A stretch of 64,000 nucleotides of DNA from Cyanobacteria bacterium FACHB-DQ100 (lineage in GTDB: Bacteria; Cyanobacteriota; Cyanobacteriia; Leptolyngbyales; Leptolyngbyaceae), in the NCBI GenBank assembly GCA_014695195.1, contig JACJNW010000028.1, forward strand, positions 930,001 through 994,000. The letters are read 5' to 3'. The translations under genes and the position numbers were made by a program. How positions within the stretch are numbered: the first letter of the stretch is position 1; every line of letters begins with the position of its first letter. This document shows positions 7,495-14,782 of the stretch, in pieces. The notes under the pieces were generated by a model that made no database searches, was not told the origin of the DNA, and was given only the letters and a program-made list of their open reading frames with translations.

Positions 7495-9648
7495 ATGCAA
7501 CGAAAATGGATTACGTTTTTGGGACTGTTGCTGAGTAGTGTATTGCTCATTATCCTGAGTCAGGCGCAGCCCGCCTTGTCGATCGCGCCTCCTGCGGCAA
7601 CAGTGACCAAAATCGCGGCGGACATGGGCAAATTGATCGGACGTAAACCGACGCGCCCGATTCTGATTACAGATAAGAAGTCTGCCCCTTCTATCTTTGC
7701 CCAAAGTATTAAGGATGCGGCGGGACATGGAGCAGTGACGATCGCTGCAACCAAAGAAGGCGGCAAATGGCGGGAACAAGACGAAGGCGAGACGATGGAT
7801 ACCTGCTGGATCGTTTGGCTGTCCTCTTATGCTAACGATGCACAAGATAAATCCCTGCTGGCTCACGAAATCTATCACTGTTTTCAAAACGAGCTGCTTG
7901 GCGTGAACCAGTTACCGGAATGGTTCATCGAAGGATCGGCAATGTGGGCAGGTGAAGAATACGCAGGCGGAACCAAGATGAGCAGTCCGATGTGGAAGGA
8001 CTACTTAAGCGGCGAAAAATCACTTTTTGATCGCGGCTACGATGCGATCGGCTTTTATGCCCACTTGAAAAATAGCGGAGTTGATGTTTGGAAGCGGCTC
8101 GACTCGATTATGAAAACCGCCTCAAACGATTCGGATGGCTTGTTCAATCAGTTCGTCAAATCTGCTGGAGATTCTTTTCTGACAACCTGGGCATCTGGAC
8201 TCGCTCGGAAATCTGAGGCGGGAGCGGATTGGAATACCATAGGGCCGGGAATTACTGCGGATAAACGATCAAGTAAGGCGACCACCGTTTCTTCCAGTTC
8301 GCCACTGTCCCGCGAAATCACACGCGGAACTCAAGCCCTGTACGAGATTAACGTTCCTAGCGGAAAGATCATTCAGTTCGATATCAAAGGATATGGAGCC
8401 TTGCGCTGGACGGGTGGTAGTAGCGACATTCTGAAATTTAGCCAGGTATTTAATAAGCGCTACTGTGTGGGAGAAACCTGTCGCTGTGAAAATGGAAATT
8501 CTCCCTCCGGTGTAGAATCGGCTCCGTCAAATCAAGTTCTGCTAGCGGTGACGGGTACTACACGATCGACCAAGGTTGATGTGACGGCTGAAGACAATTC
8601 TTGTAAAGAGAAGAAGCCCAATAGCGGCAGCGGAAATAGCGGCGGAAGCTCAGGCAACACGGGATCCAACTCGCCGAATAGCGGCAACACAAAAACCGGA
8701 GCAAGCTATGGTGATCCGCATTTGATCACCTTTGATGGGTTCCGCTACAGCTTCCAAACGATCGGCGAATTTCTGCTGAGCCAATCTCAGGATCAGAAGT
8801 TTGTCGTTCAAACGCGGCAAGCTCAAGTGCCGGGGCAAGAATTGACGCTGAACCGTGCGGTTGCCTTGAAGGTCGGCAACGATCGCATTGGATTCTACAC
8901 CGCTAAAGACTCAGCCCCGATCGTGCGCGTCAATGGAGACGTGAGCACCAGCGATCGCCGCTCTTTTGCCGATGGCTCAATGCAGAAACGCGGCGATCGG
9001 GAATATGTAGTGCAGTGGAATAGCGGAGAACAAGCCACAATTCGACTGATTGAAGTTGCAAAAATGACGTTTCTCAATGTCACGCTCAATGTTCCAAATC
9101 GATCGAATCGGTACACTGGATTACTAGGAAACTTAGACGGCAATGCAGCAAACGACTTGCGAACCCGTTCGGGCAAAGTCATTCCAACAAAATCGAGCTA
9201 TGGACAATTCACCAGTGCGCTGAGTAATCTGTTACCCACGCCTATTCCTTTGTCAAGTATCGAAACGGCGTTTCTCGATCAGCTTCATCGTGAGTTTGGT
9301 GATAGTTGGCGGATTCAGCAAAGCGAGTCGCTGTTCGATTATGAAGCGGGACAATCGACGGAAACGTTTAGCGATCGGCGTTTTCCCCGCCGCTATCTGA
9401 CATTAGGCTCATTGATGCCTGCTCAACTGCGATCGGCAGAAGCCGTTTGCCGCAATGCGGGAGTCGAAGCGAATTTGCTAGAAGGCTGCATTTTTGATGT
9501 GGGACTGACGAATCAGCCTGGATTTGCTCAAGCCGCAGCAAATGCGTTAGTACAAGGAGTGATTGATCGGGCGGTCGATCGCGTCATCGATCAAGTCCAA
9601 GAAAAAATTCCGGTGAAGCTTCCAGTGCGGATTCGCTTCCCTTGGTAA
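7495..9648 (+). CDS. Secreted gluzincin-like metallopeptidase fused to a von Willebrand factor type D domain
   Basis: 717 residues. Residues 1-30 form a signal peptide. A peptidase-MA-like region follows with HEIYH at 124-128 and EWFIEGSAMW with E146, matching the HExxH plus downstream EGxA zinc site of gluzincins. Next comes a region with a small Cys-rich segment (RYCVGETCRCENG), then a Gly/Ser/Asn linker (about 365-400). A VWD domain begins at SYGDPHLITFDGFRYSF (about 404) and includes YTGLLGNLDGNAANDL. The C-terminal 150 residues have no recognised motif. Likely exported, cutting or binding an extracellular partner; the substrate is unknown. Ends in a perfect hairpin shared with the convergent gene. 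Confidence 0.82.
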   Translation: MQRKWITFLGLLLSSVLLIILSQAQPALSIAPPAATVTKIAADMGKLIGRKPTRPILITDKKSAPSIFAQSIKDAAGHGAVTIAATKEGGKWREQDEGETMDTCWIVWLSSYANDAQDKSLLAHEIYHCFQNELLGVNQLPEWFIEGSAMWAGEEYAGGTKMSSPMWKDYLSGEKSLFDRGYDAIGFYAHLKNSGVDVWKRLDSIMKTASNDSDGLFNQFVKSAGDSFLTTWASGLARKSEAGADWNTIGPGITADKRSSKATTVSSSSPLSREITRGTQALYEINVPSGKIIQFDIKGYGALRWTGGSSDILKFSQVFNKRYCVGETCRCENGNSPSGVESAPSNQVLLAVTGTTRSTKVDVTAEDNSCKEKKPNSGSGNSGGSSGNTGSNSPNSGNTKTGASYGDPHLITFDGFRYSFQTIGEFLLSQSQDQKFVVQTRQAQVPGQELTLNRAVALKVGNDRIGFYTAKDSAPIVRVNGDVSTSDRRSFADGSMQKRGDREYVVQWNSGEQATIRLIEVAKMTFLNVTLNVPNRSNRYTGLLGNLDGNAANDLRTRSGKVIPTKSSYGQFTSALSNLLPTPIPLSSIETAFLDQLHREFGDSWRIQQSESLFDYEAGQSTETFSDRRFPRRYLTLGSLMPAQLRSAEAVCRNAGVEANLLEGCIFDVGLTNQPGFAQAAANALVQGVIDRAVDRVIDQVQEKIPVKLPVRIRFPW

Positions 9649-9695
9649 AGAAAACCGTGCACTCGACAAGACCGATTGAGTGCACGGTTTTCTTT
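9647..9695. terminator. Perfect 18-bp bidirectional terminator hairpin
   Basis: The stem at 9647-9664 (beginning AAAGAAAACCGTG) pairs without mismatch with 9678-9695 around a 13-base loop. The A and T runs at the outer ends make it an intrinsic terminator in both directions. Both stems overlap the stop codons of the convergent genes. Confidence 0.85.
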
Positions 9696-10362
9696 AAATT
9701 GCGTCAATATTAACGGTTTCGATCGCGGGTGTCGTCTTCGCAACGGTTGATCGCTGACGAGACACTAACTCTGTTCCAGTGCGCTGTTTATTAGCGCGAT
9801 ACTTTTCTGTGATTTTTTGACCCGTCAAGAAATTGCTGCTTTCGCGAGTTTCGGCTCCGGCCAGGCGATCGAACTGTCGCACATCTTGACCAATCAGCAC
9901 CAGACGTTTCGACGCTTTATCAATCCAGAAGCGGTGCAAAGTCTGTGTTCCATCGCGAGAGCCGCGTAGCTGATCGACTAAAAGCACACCGTTCTCAATT
10001 TTGATCTGAATCGATTCCAACATGCCGCCGCAGTTTGAACACAGCAATAGACGTGGAGCCATGCCGATACGCTGCCATTGACCGTTCGGCTGTCGCTGCA
10101 AAACGAGCAGCATCCGGGCACGATCGCCTCCCGAATTTGCCGTTTGAATCAATCTCAAAACCGTATCCGCTCTGCGATCGCCATTGAGGTCGCCCTCAAC
10201 TTTGCCTTCAATTTGCCATCCTTTCGGCACTAGGGCTTGGATACTGGTTCCGTTTGAGGGAAACCCGACCGGATTAATTTGCTTAGAAGATTGAGCAATT
10301 GCAGGCGCAACCGGAGCGATCACAAACATCGCCAATACTAGAGTCGAAATTGCACGTTTCAT
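9694..10362 (-). CDS. Secreted hypothetical protein with one VCBS/FG-GAP-like motif
   Basis: 222 residues with a clear signal peptide (MKRAISTLVLAMFVIAPVAPAIAQ). The mature part contains GDLNGDRRADTVLRL, resembling the calcium-binding DxNxDxxxD loop of FG-GAP/VCBS repeats, followed by VLQRQPNGQWQRIG and a CSNCGG pair of cysteines. Only one such repeat is visible, so no beta-propeller can be claimed. Probably periplasmic; function unknown. Confidence 0.7.
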   Translation of the reverse strand: MKRAISTLVLAMFVIAPVAPAIAQSSKQINPVGFPSNGTSIQALVPKGWQIEGKVEGDLNGDRRADTVLRLIQTANSGGDRARMLLVLQRQPNGQWQRIGMAPRLLLCSNCGGMLESIQIKIENGVLLVDQLRGSRDGTQTLHRFWIDKASKRLVLIGQDVRQFDRLAGAETRESSNFLTGQKITEKYRANKQRTGTELVSRQRSTVAKTTPAIETVNIDAI

Positions 10363-10381
10363 ACAGGAATGATTGAACTAC

Positions 10382-10411
10382 CGGGCTTCAGTAGTATAAG
10401 CTTCAAGCCCG
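10382..10411. terminator. Possible hairpin between two minus-strand genes
   Basis: CGGGCTT (10382-10388) and AAGCCCG (10405-10411) can pair around a 16-base loop, between the flavin reductase stop and the next start. No T tract, so this is tentative. Confidence 0.25.
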
Positions 10412-10479
10412 ATAATTCTTACTGCGGAAATTACGAGTTTGAAAGCTCGAATCAACCGTCGCTCGATCGAGCGATTAAC

Positions 10480-10959
10480 TTAACCGCCGTACTGCCAACC
10501 TGTGCTTTCGAGCAGGAGCGGTTCACCTTCGCGATGCACTCCAGCCGCGATCACTTCACCCACAAACACCGTATGATCCCCATGATCCACGGTTCCGACG
10601 ACTCGGCATTCCACATAGCCAAGCGCCTCGGAGATAATTGGGCATCCGGTTTCGCCTAAGTAGAACTCTACATCCTCGAATTTGTTACCGACTCGACGCT
10701 GCGGCTTAAAAAATTTCTGCGCGAGGTCTTTCTGTCCAGCTTCTAGAAAGCTCAGTGCAAATACGCCACTGTTGCGAAGCATTTGGTTGGAGCCAGAGTC
10801 GCTTTTAACGCAGTTCACGACGATCGGTGGCTTAAACGATCCCTGCATCACCCAACTTGCAGTAAAGCCGTTTACATTTTCTCCATCTTTGACACCGCAG
10901 ATATACAACCCATGCGGAATCTTCAGCAACATTGCTTTTTTTGCCTGTTCGTCGAGCAT
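10480..10959 (-). CDS. Flavin reductase family (FMN-binding) protein
   Basis: 159 residues with the split-barrel flavin reductase-like domain: ALLKIPHGLYICGVKDGENVNGFTASWVMQGSF at the N-terminus, PPIVVNCVKSDSGSNQMLRNSGVFALSFL, and GDHTVFVGEVIAAGV near the C-terminus (the conserved GDH..F.G.V motif). Members bind FMN and reduce flavins with NAD(P)H, or are the reductase module of cyanobacterial diflavin proteins; this one is stand-alone. It lies downstream of psbY on the same strand with a hairpin between them. Confidence 0.85.
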   Translation of the reverse strand: MLDEQAKKAMLLKIPHGLYICGVKDGENVNGFTASWVMQGSFKPPIVVNCVKSDSGSNQMLRNSGVFALSFLEAGQKDLAQKFFKPQRRVGNKFEDVEFYLGETGCPIISEALGYVECRVVGTVDHGDHTVFVGEVIAAGVHREGEPLLLESTGWQYGG

Positions 10960-11025
10960 TGCAGGTTTCCTTAAATTTGTACCGATTAACTTCTCAAGAT
11001 TAACAAGCGCGATCGCAAAACAAAA

Positions 11026-11053
11026 CCGACTTCTCTACGGTGAGAAAAGTCGG
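11026..11053 (-). terminator. Intrinsic terminator of psbY
   Basis: On the minus strand a stem of CCGAC...GTCGG extended by CTC/GAG (with a two-base bulge) is followed by TTTTGTTTTG. It lies 28 bases after the psbY stop and before the flavin reductase gene. Confidence 0.6.
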
Positions 11054-11080
11054 CTCAAGCGTGAAGGCTTAATTTAGCGG

Positions 11081-11200
11081 TTACTTTGCCAAGAAGCCCT
11101 TCACTTGCTGTAATGCGTAAGGAAGAATTCGAGAAACAGCCCAACCCCCTGCCAGAATGATCGGAAATAACACGATTAGGACGCGAAAATCAAAATCCAT
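11081..11200 (-). CDS. psbY: Photosystem II protein Y
   Basis: A 39-residue single-span thylakoid protein, read directly from the minus strand: MDFDFRVLIVLFPIILAGGWAV, then SRILPYALQQVKGFLAK. The D.R..IVL.P..LAGGWAV pattern and size are those of PsbY, a small subunit bound at the periphery of photosystem II near cytochrome b559. ATG at 11200, TAA at 11081. It is followed by its own terminator, so it is probably transcribed alone or as a short leader transcript. Confidence rests on the motif and length, not a search. Confidence 0.85.
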   Translation of the reverse strand: MDFDFRVLIVLFPIILAGGWAVSRILPYALQQVKGFLAK

Positions 11201-11240
11201 ACCCGCTCTCTCGCTTAATCAGACGTTTCAATAATTTAAA

Positions 11241-11268
11241 TTTGTACCGTATTTCGTGTAGCTTTCAA
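11241..11268 (-). promoter_or_regulatory. Candidate promoter for psbY
   Basis: On the minus strand TTGAAA (11263-11268) and TACAAA (11241-11246) are separated by 16 bases, about 40 bases before the psbY ATG. Both hexamers are imperfect. Confidence 0.3.
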
Positions 11269-11287
11269 AGCAGTTTTCTCAGAGGGT

Positions 11288-11842
11288 TCACATTTGTACA
11301 CGAAAACCGAGATCCGTTCCTTTGTTCGCGTGAACGAGTGCTAATTTCTCGTAATGTTGAGCGTGTTCGATCAGGTGTTCGACTTCTGAATCTAAAAGTT
11401 CACGAATCGGCTTGCCCGGAACGCCAACGACTAACGATCGTGGTGGTACATCCTTAGTCACAACTGATCCCGCTCCAATGATGCTGCCTGCTCCCACTCG
11501 TACCCCATCAAGGACGATCGCCCCGATACCAATCAAACAGCCCCGCTCGATATGAGCGCTATGAATCACGGCTCGATGTCCCACCGTGACAAATTCTTCG
11601 AGGATCGTCGGATGACCCGGATCACCGTGAAGAATTGCCCCATCTTGAATATTCGTGCTGGCTCCAAGGCAGATTCTTTCTACATCGGCGCGGACGACTG
11701 CGTTATACCAAATGCTGGCTCCAGCAGCGATTTCGACATTGCCAATTACCGTAGCATTAGGCGCAACGAAGGCAGCGATCGTCAAATCAGGAGGATTCCA
11801 ATAAGACGGAGAAAAAAGAATTGGGACTTCAGAAGGATTCAC
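11288..11842 (-). CDS. Gamma-carbonic-anhydrase-like hexapeptide-repeat protein
   Basis: About 184 residues of left-handed beta-helix: FVAPNATVIGNVEIAAGASIWYNAVVRADVERICLGASTNIQDGAILHGDPGHPTILEEFVTVGHRAVIHSAHIERGCLIGIGAIVLDG. Three His in the usual gamma-CA positions are present (ILHGD, VGHRAVIHSAHI), so a metal site is likely. Family members are carbonic anhydrases or carnitine/acyl-CoA related hexapeptide proteins; it lacks the RbcS-like repeats of CcmM. The open frame extends to 12100, but the extra N-terminus overlaps the divergent gene and reads as non-conserved; GTG 11842 is the best start found. Carbonic anhydrase activity is inferred only. Confidence 0.85.
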   Translation of the reverse strand: MNPSEVPILFSPSYWNPPDLTIAAFVAPNATVIGNVEIAAGASIWYNAVVRADVERICLGASTNIQDGAILHGDPGHPTILEEFVTVGHRAVIHSAHIERGCLIGIGAIVLDGVRVGAGSIIGAGSVVTKDVPPRSLVVGVPGKPIRELLDSEVEHLIEHAQHYEKLALVHANKGTDLGFRVQM

Positions 11843-11938
11843 GGTGATAATGAGACTAGAAACGCGCAAAGAGAAGACCGTTATAATAATTTCACGATCG
11901 CGCTTCACTTTAATGAAATATTCGATTTCCCGCACTTC

Positions 11939-12448
11939 ATGATTAATCCCAGTTTGCAGTACCCGATATTTGGACCCGAAATTCAGTGCCCACACTGTCG
12001 GCAAACGATCCCAGCGTTGACTCTGACAGATACCTATTTGTGTCCACGCCACGGCGCGTTTGAGGCGAATCCGAAGACAGGCGAACTCATTCACCTCCAA
12101 TCAGCGCGACACTGGCGGCTGTGGAATGATGAATGGTATCGCCAACACACCCACCCGGATGGCATTCGGTTTGAGATTCATGAGGCGCTCGATCGACTTT
12201 ATACGCAGGGCTACCGAGCGACTCGCGTGATTATTGCTCAGCGCTATAAGGAACTCATCAGCACGTATTTAGAGCGGAGTACCCCTTGGAGGGGACAATC
12301 CGATTCTCCGAAACCGAGACTTTATGGGCTTCCGGTCGAGTTTAGTCCTGATCCAAAAGATGATCCCTGCTGGGATGTAATTAATTTTGATTTAGAGAAG
12401 GAACCAGGAGCGCCTGTTCGCTATCCGTATTTTCGATTGTTTGAATAG
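11939..12448 (+). CDS. TIGR02652-type conserved cyanobacterial protein
   Basis: 169 residues. An N-terminal zinc-ribbon-like unit (IQCPHCRQTIPALTLTDTYLCPRHGAFEA) has four likely metal ligands, two Cys in CPHC and Cys/His in CPRHG. A Trp/Arg-rich region follows (SARHWRLWNDEWYRQHTHPDGIRFEIHEALDRLYTQGYRATRVIIAQRYKELISTYLER). This layout is that of a small cyanobacterial family with no assigned function. ATG 11939 is chosen; the longer open frame back to 11552 overlaps the divergent gamma-CA gene and looks non-coding. A VOC protein follows 5 bases later. Confidence 0.75.
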   Translation: MINPSLQYPIFGPEIQCPHCRQTIPALTLTDTYLCPRHGAFEANPKTGELIHLQSARHWRLWNDEWYRQHTHPDGIRFEIHEALDRLYTQGYRATRVIIAQRYKELISTYLERSTPWRGQSDSPKPRLYGLPVEFSPDPKDDPCWDVINFDLEKEPGAPVRYPYFRLFE

Positions 12449-12453
12449 AGCCA

Positions 12454-12867
12454 ATGCACCACGTTTCGATCCGAACGGCTGATATTTTCAGGGCGATCGC
12501 ATTCTACGAGCAGCTTGGATTTCAAGTGTGTGAGCGATTCCAAACGGGTTATACCTTAGCGTGCTGGATGGAAGGCTTGGGCGGACGGATCGAACTGCTG
12601 CAAATTCCTGAACCGAAACCCGTACCCGATGCCTTTCACGATGAGCATTACACCGGATACTATCATCTGTCGTTTGATGTGACGGAATTGACCGATGAAT
12701 TACCGCAGTGGATCGAATCGCTGAAAACGAAATTGGGTGAGCAAGATCAAGCATTAACGGTGTTACTGGAGCCGGCACAGCAAATGATCGGCGATCGCGT
12801 GTATGAAGTGGCATTCATTGCCGATGCGGACGGATTACCGATCGAATTTCTCAATCGGCTGAAGTAA
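12454..12867 (+). CDS. VOC (glyoxalase/bleomycin resistance) superfamily protein
   Basis: 137 residues with the paired beta-alpha-beta-beta-beta modules of VOC enzymes: MHHVSIRTADIFRAIAFYEQLGFQVCERF in the first half and YYHLSFDVTE...EVAFIADADGLPIEFL in the second. Candidate metal ligands are His in HHVSI, Glu in RIELLQI, His in YYHLSF and Glu in PIEFL. The substrate cannot be told. It begins 5 bases after the TIGR02652 gene, suggesting one transcript. Confidence 0.82.
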   Translation: MHHVSIRTADIFRAIAFYEQLGFQVCERFQTGYTLACWMEGLGGRIELLQIPEPKPVPDAFHDEHYTGYYHLSFDVTELTDELPQWIESLKTKLGEQDQALTVLLEPAQQMIGDRVYEVAFIADADGLPIEFLNRLK

Positions 12868-12948
12868 TGAAACTCAGGAAGGCGAATTCAGACTATCTCT
12901 AAGAAATTCGATTTGTCTTTCATGCCGAAATTCGGGCAGTAGAGTACC

Positions 12949-14343
12949 ATGCTCTCACCCGGATCGATTTGGTGTGGTATGCGCTCGGAACCCTTTCTCG
13001 ACAACTGGACCTATCTCAAAGTTGAATTTAACTGGCTGGAGCGGTTGTTGTTGACTGCCGTGGCGAAACAGCGCAAGGACGTAAAGACGATCGAGCGAGT
13101 ATCGCAAACTAAAGCCGATCTCGTTACCAGTCATTGGTGGAAAGGATTGATTAGTTTAGACGAGGCGATCTCGTCAGATTCTCCGGTTGAGCGGCGAAAA
13201 TCTTCGCCTGCTCCAACCTATCAGCAGCAACTAGACGCACGGATTCAGTCAAGTGGGCAGCATGGAATTGGCTTGGCGCTGCCGATGCTGCGTGATCGCT
13301 TGAATCTGACAACGTTTGAGAAAAATGTAGTTCTAATTGCCCTCGCGCCGGAAGTTCACCGACGATATGCTCAACTGTATGGCTACTTACAAAGCGGTCA
13401 TGATGTTGCTGAGCGACCGACGATCGATCTCGTACTCCGCTTGCTTTGTCGAACCGATGCAGAATGGCGGACGGTGCGATCGAGCTTGAGTGATTCCAGC
13501 CGATTGATGAGATCGGGGTTGATTGAGGTAGAGGAGAATGATCGATCGTCGTTTTTATCGCGATCGATCAAGCTTTCCGATGAAGGCGTTAATTTTTTGC
13601 TGAGTGAGCCAGCAGAATTAGCTGAACTAGAAGAGTTAATTGCCGCTCAGATGCCCGCGCCGATCGCAATGACGCGATCAAGGAAATCCGTCAATCTGGT
13701 ATTGCCGGAAGCCGTTCAAGCGCAACTGGCGCAAGTTTGCGATCGCATTCGATTTGCACCCCAGCTACAAGCTTGGGGATTTACCGCATCGACAGGCGTG
13801 ACTGCTTTATTGATCGGTGCTAGTGGAACAGGGAAGACGATCGCGGCTCAATCGATCGCCCAAAAATTAGCCCTGCCACTGGCTGAAATCGATCTCGCGA
13901 TCATGGATGATTCGATCGAACTGATCGAAGAGTTGATTGATCAGGCACCAGAATTCGTATTGATTAAATCGGCTGAACGGTGGTTAAAGCGATCGGCTCC
14001 GATTGCACAGGTGATTCAACTGATTGAGGCTCGTAGCGGTTTAACTTGCTTTAGTGTGCGACATCGACTTGCAATCCCAACCGCACTACGATCGCGCATT
14101 CACTTTACGATCGAATTTCCTAAACCCGATGCTGCGGCTCGTGTGCAGCTTTGGAAGCAGGCATTTCCCGAAGTAACGCCGATCTCTGAAATAGACTGGC
14201 AAACATTGGCTAAGAAGCATTCCCTTACTGGGGGAGAAATTCAGAAAATTGCAGAGATTTCGGCGATCGAAGCCCTTTCACAAGATGCCTCAGAAATCGA
14301 GTTACATCACGTTCTTAAAGCAATCTCCCGACTTTCCCAATGA
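12949..14343 (+). CDS. AAA-type ATPase with degenerate Walker B, resembling contractile-injection-system ATPases
   Basis: 464 residues. The N-terminal half (LDNWTYLKVEFNWLERLLL; LRDRLNLTTFEKNVVLIALAPEVHRRYAQLYGYLQ; RPTIDLVLRLLCR) matches the layout of ATPases that accompany phage-tail-like injection systems. The AAA module has an intact Walker A (GASGTGKT, about residue 290-297). The Walker B position reads FVLIKSAERW with no DE pair, and the sensor 1 region reads CFSVRHRL without the usual Asn/Thr. The arginine and sensor 2 region (LRSRIHFTIEFPKPD; LTGGEIQKIAEISA) is kept. It may bind but not hydrolyse ATP. No tail genes are nearby. Start could also be ATG 12979. Confidence 0.72.
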   Translation: MLSPGSIWCGMRSEPFLDNWTYLKVEFNWLERLLLTAVAKQRKDVKTIERVSQTKADLVTSHWWKGLISLDEAISSDSPVERRKSSPAPTYQQQLDARIQSSGQHGIGLALPMLRDRLNLTTFEKNVVLIALAPEVHRRYAQLYGYLQSGHDVAERPTIDLVLRLLCRTDAEWRTVRSSLSDSSRLMRSGLIEVEENDRSSFLSRSIKLSDEGVNFLLSEPAELAELEELIAAQMPAPIAMTRSRKSVNLVLPEAVQAQLAQVCDRIRFAPQLQAWGFTASTGVTALLIGASGTGKTIAAQSIAQKLALPLAEIDLAIMDDSIELIEELIDQAPEFVLIKSAERWLKRSAPIAQVIQLIEARSGLTCFSVRHRLAIPTALRSRIHFTIEFPKPDAAARVQLWKQAFPEVTPISEIDWQTLAKKHSLTGGEIQKIAEISAIEALSQDASEIELHHVLKAISRLSQ

Positions 14344-14671
14344 GCGGCAGGACGATCGATTTTCGCTGCCACAACCGCACCATCAGAACCAAATTCAGCA
14401 CAAAGTAACCCGAAGTGAGAAAGCTTGCCGTCAACAATAGCGGCAACTGCGCGGAGTCAGACGTAAAGGCGCTCGCGCCCATCAATCCGTAGAGCAACAG
14501 CCAGCCCATCGCAAGCTTCACCACGAATCGACTCAATGCGCGTTCTCGGCGGCTGCTCGATTGTCGATACAGCGTCCAAAGGGCTGGAAAAAATCCAAAA
14601 ACGGGTAAAAGATAGAAAAATAGCCGCAAATGCCGGACTGCATCGGGTTCTAGGCGATCGAAATCATTCAT
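14315..14671 (-). CDS. Small multi-pass membrane protein, unknown
   Basis: 118 residues with about three hydrophobic segments (LRLFFYLLPVFGFFPALWTLY, FVVKLAMGWLLLYGLMGASAF, LPLLLTASFLTSGYFVLNLVLMV) and a short charged N-terminus MNDFDRLEPDAVRHLR. I do not recognise a specific family. Its 3' end overlaps the 3' end of the AAA gene by 29 bases, in convergent orientation, and it is divergent from the AI-2E exporter. Confidence 0.55.
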   Translation of the reverse strand: MNDFDRLEPDAVRHLRLFFYLLPVFGFFPALWTLYRQSSSRRERALSRFVVKLAMGWLLLYGLMGASAFTSDSAQLPLLLTASFLTSGYFVLNLVLMVRLWQRKSIVLPLIGKVGRLL

Positions 14672-14782
14672 AAGTCAAAGGGATCACGGCGGAAGGAGGA
14701 TGAACCGAAACCAAAGCGCGATAATAATAACTAGAGACTGCCCAAAACGATCTCGTGAATTACTGTCGTTAGTTGTTGCATC

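Noticed and set aside
11552-11938. Long N-terminal extension of the TIGR02652 reading frame
   Set aside because: It is antisense to the gamma-carbonic-anhydrase-like gene, whose hexapeptide repeats are clear. ATG 11939 gives the normal family length.
11843-12100. N-terminal extension of the gamma-CA-like frame
   Set aside because: It overlaps the divergent TIGR02652 gene and lacks hexapeptide character; GTG 11842 fits the family length.
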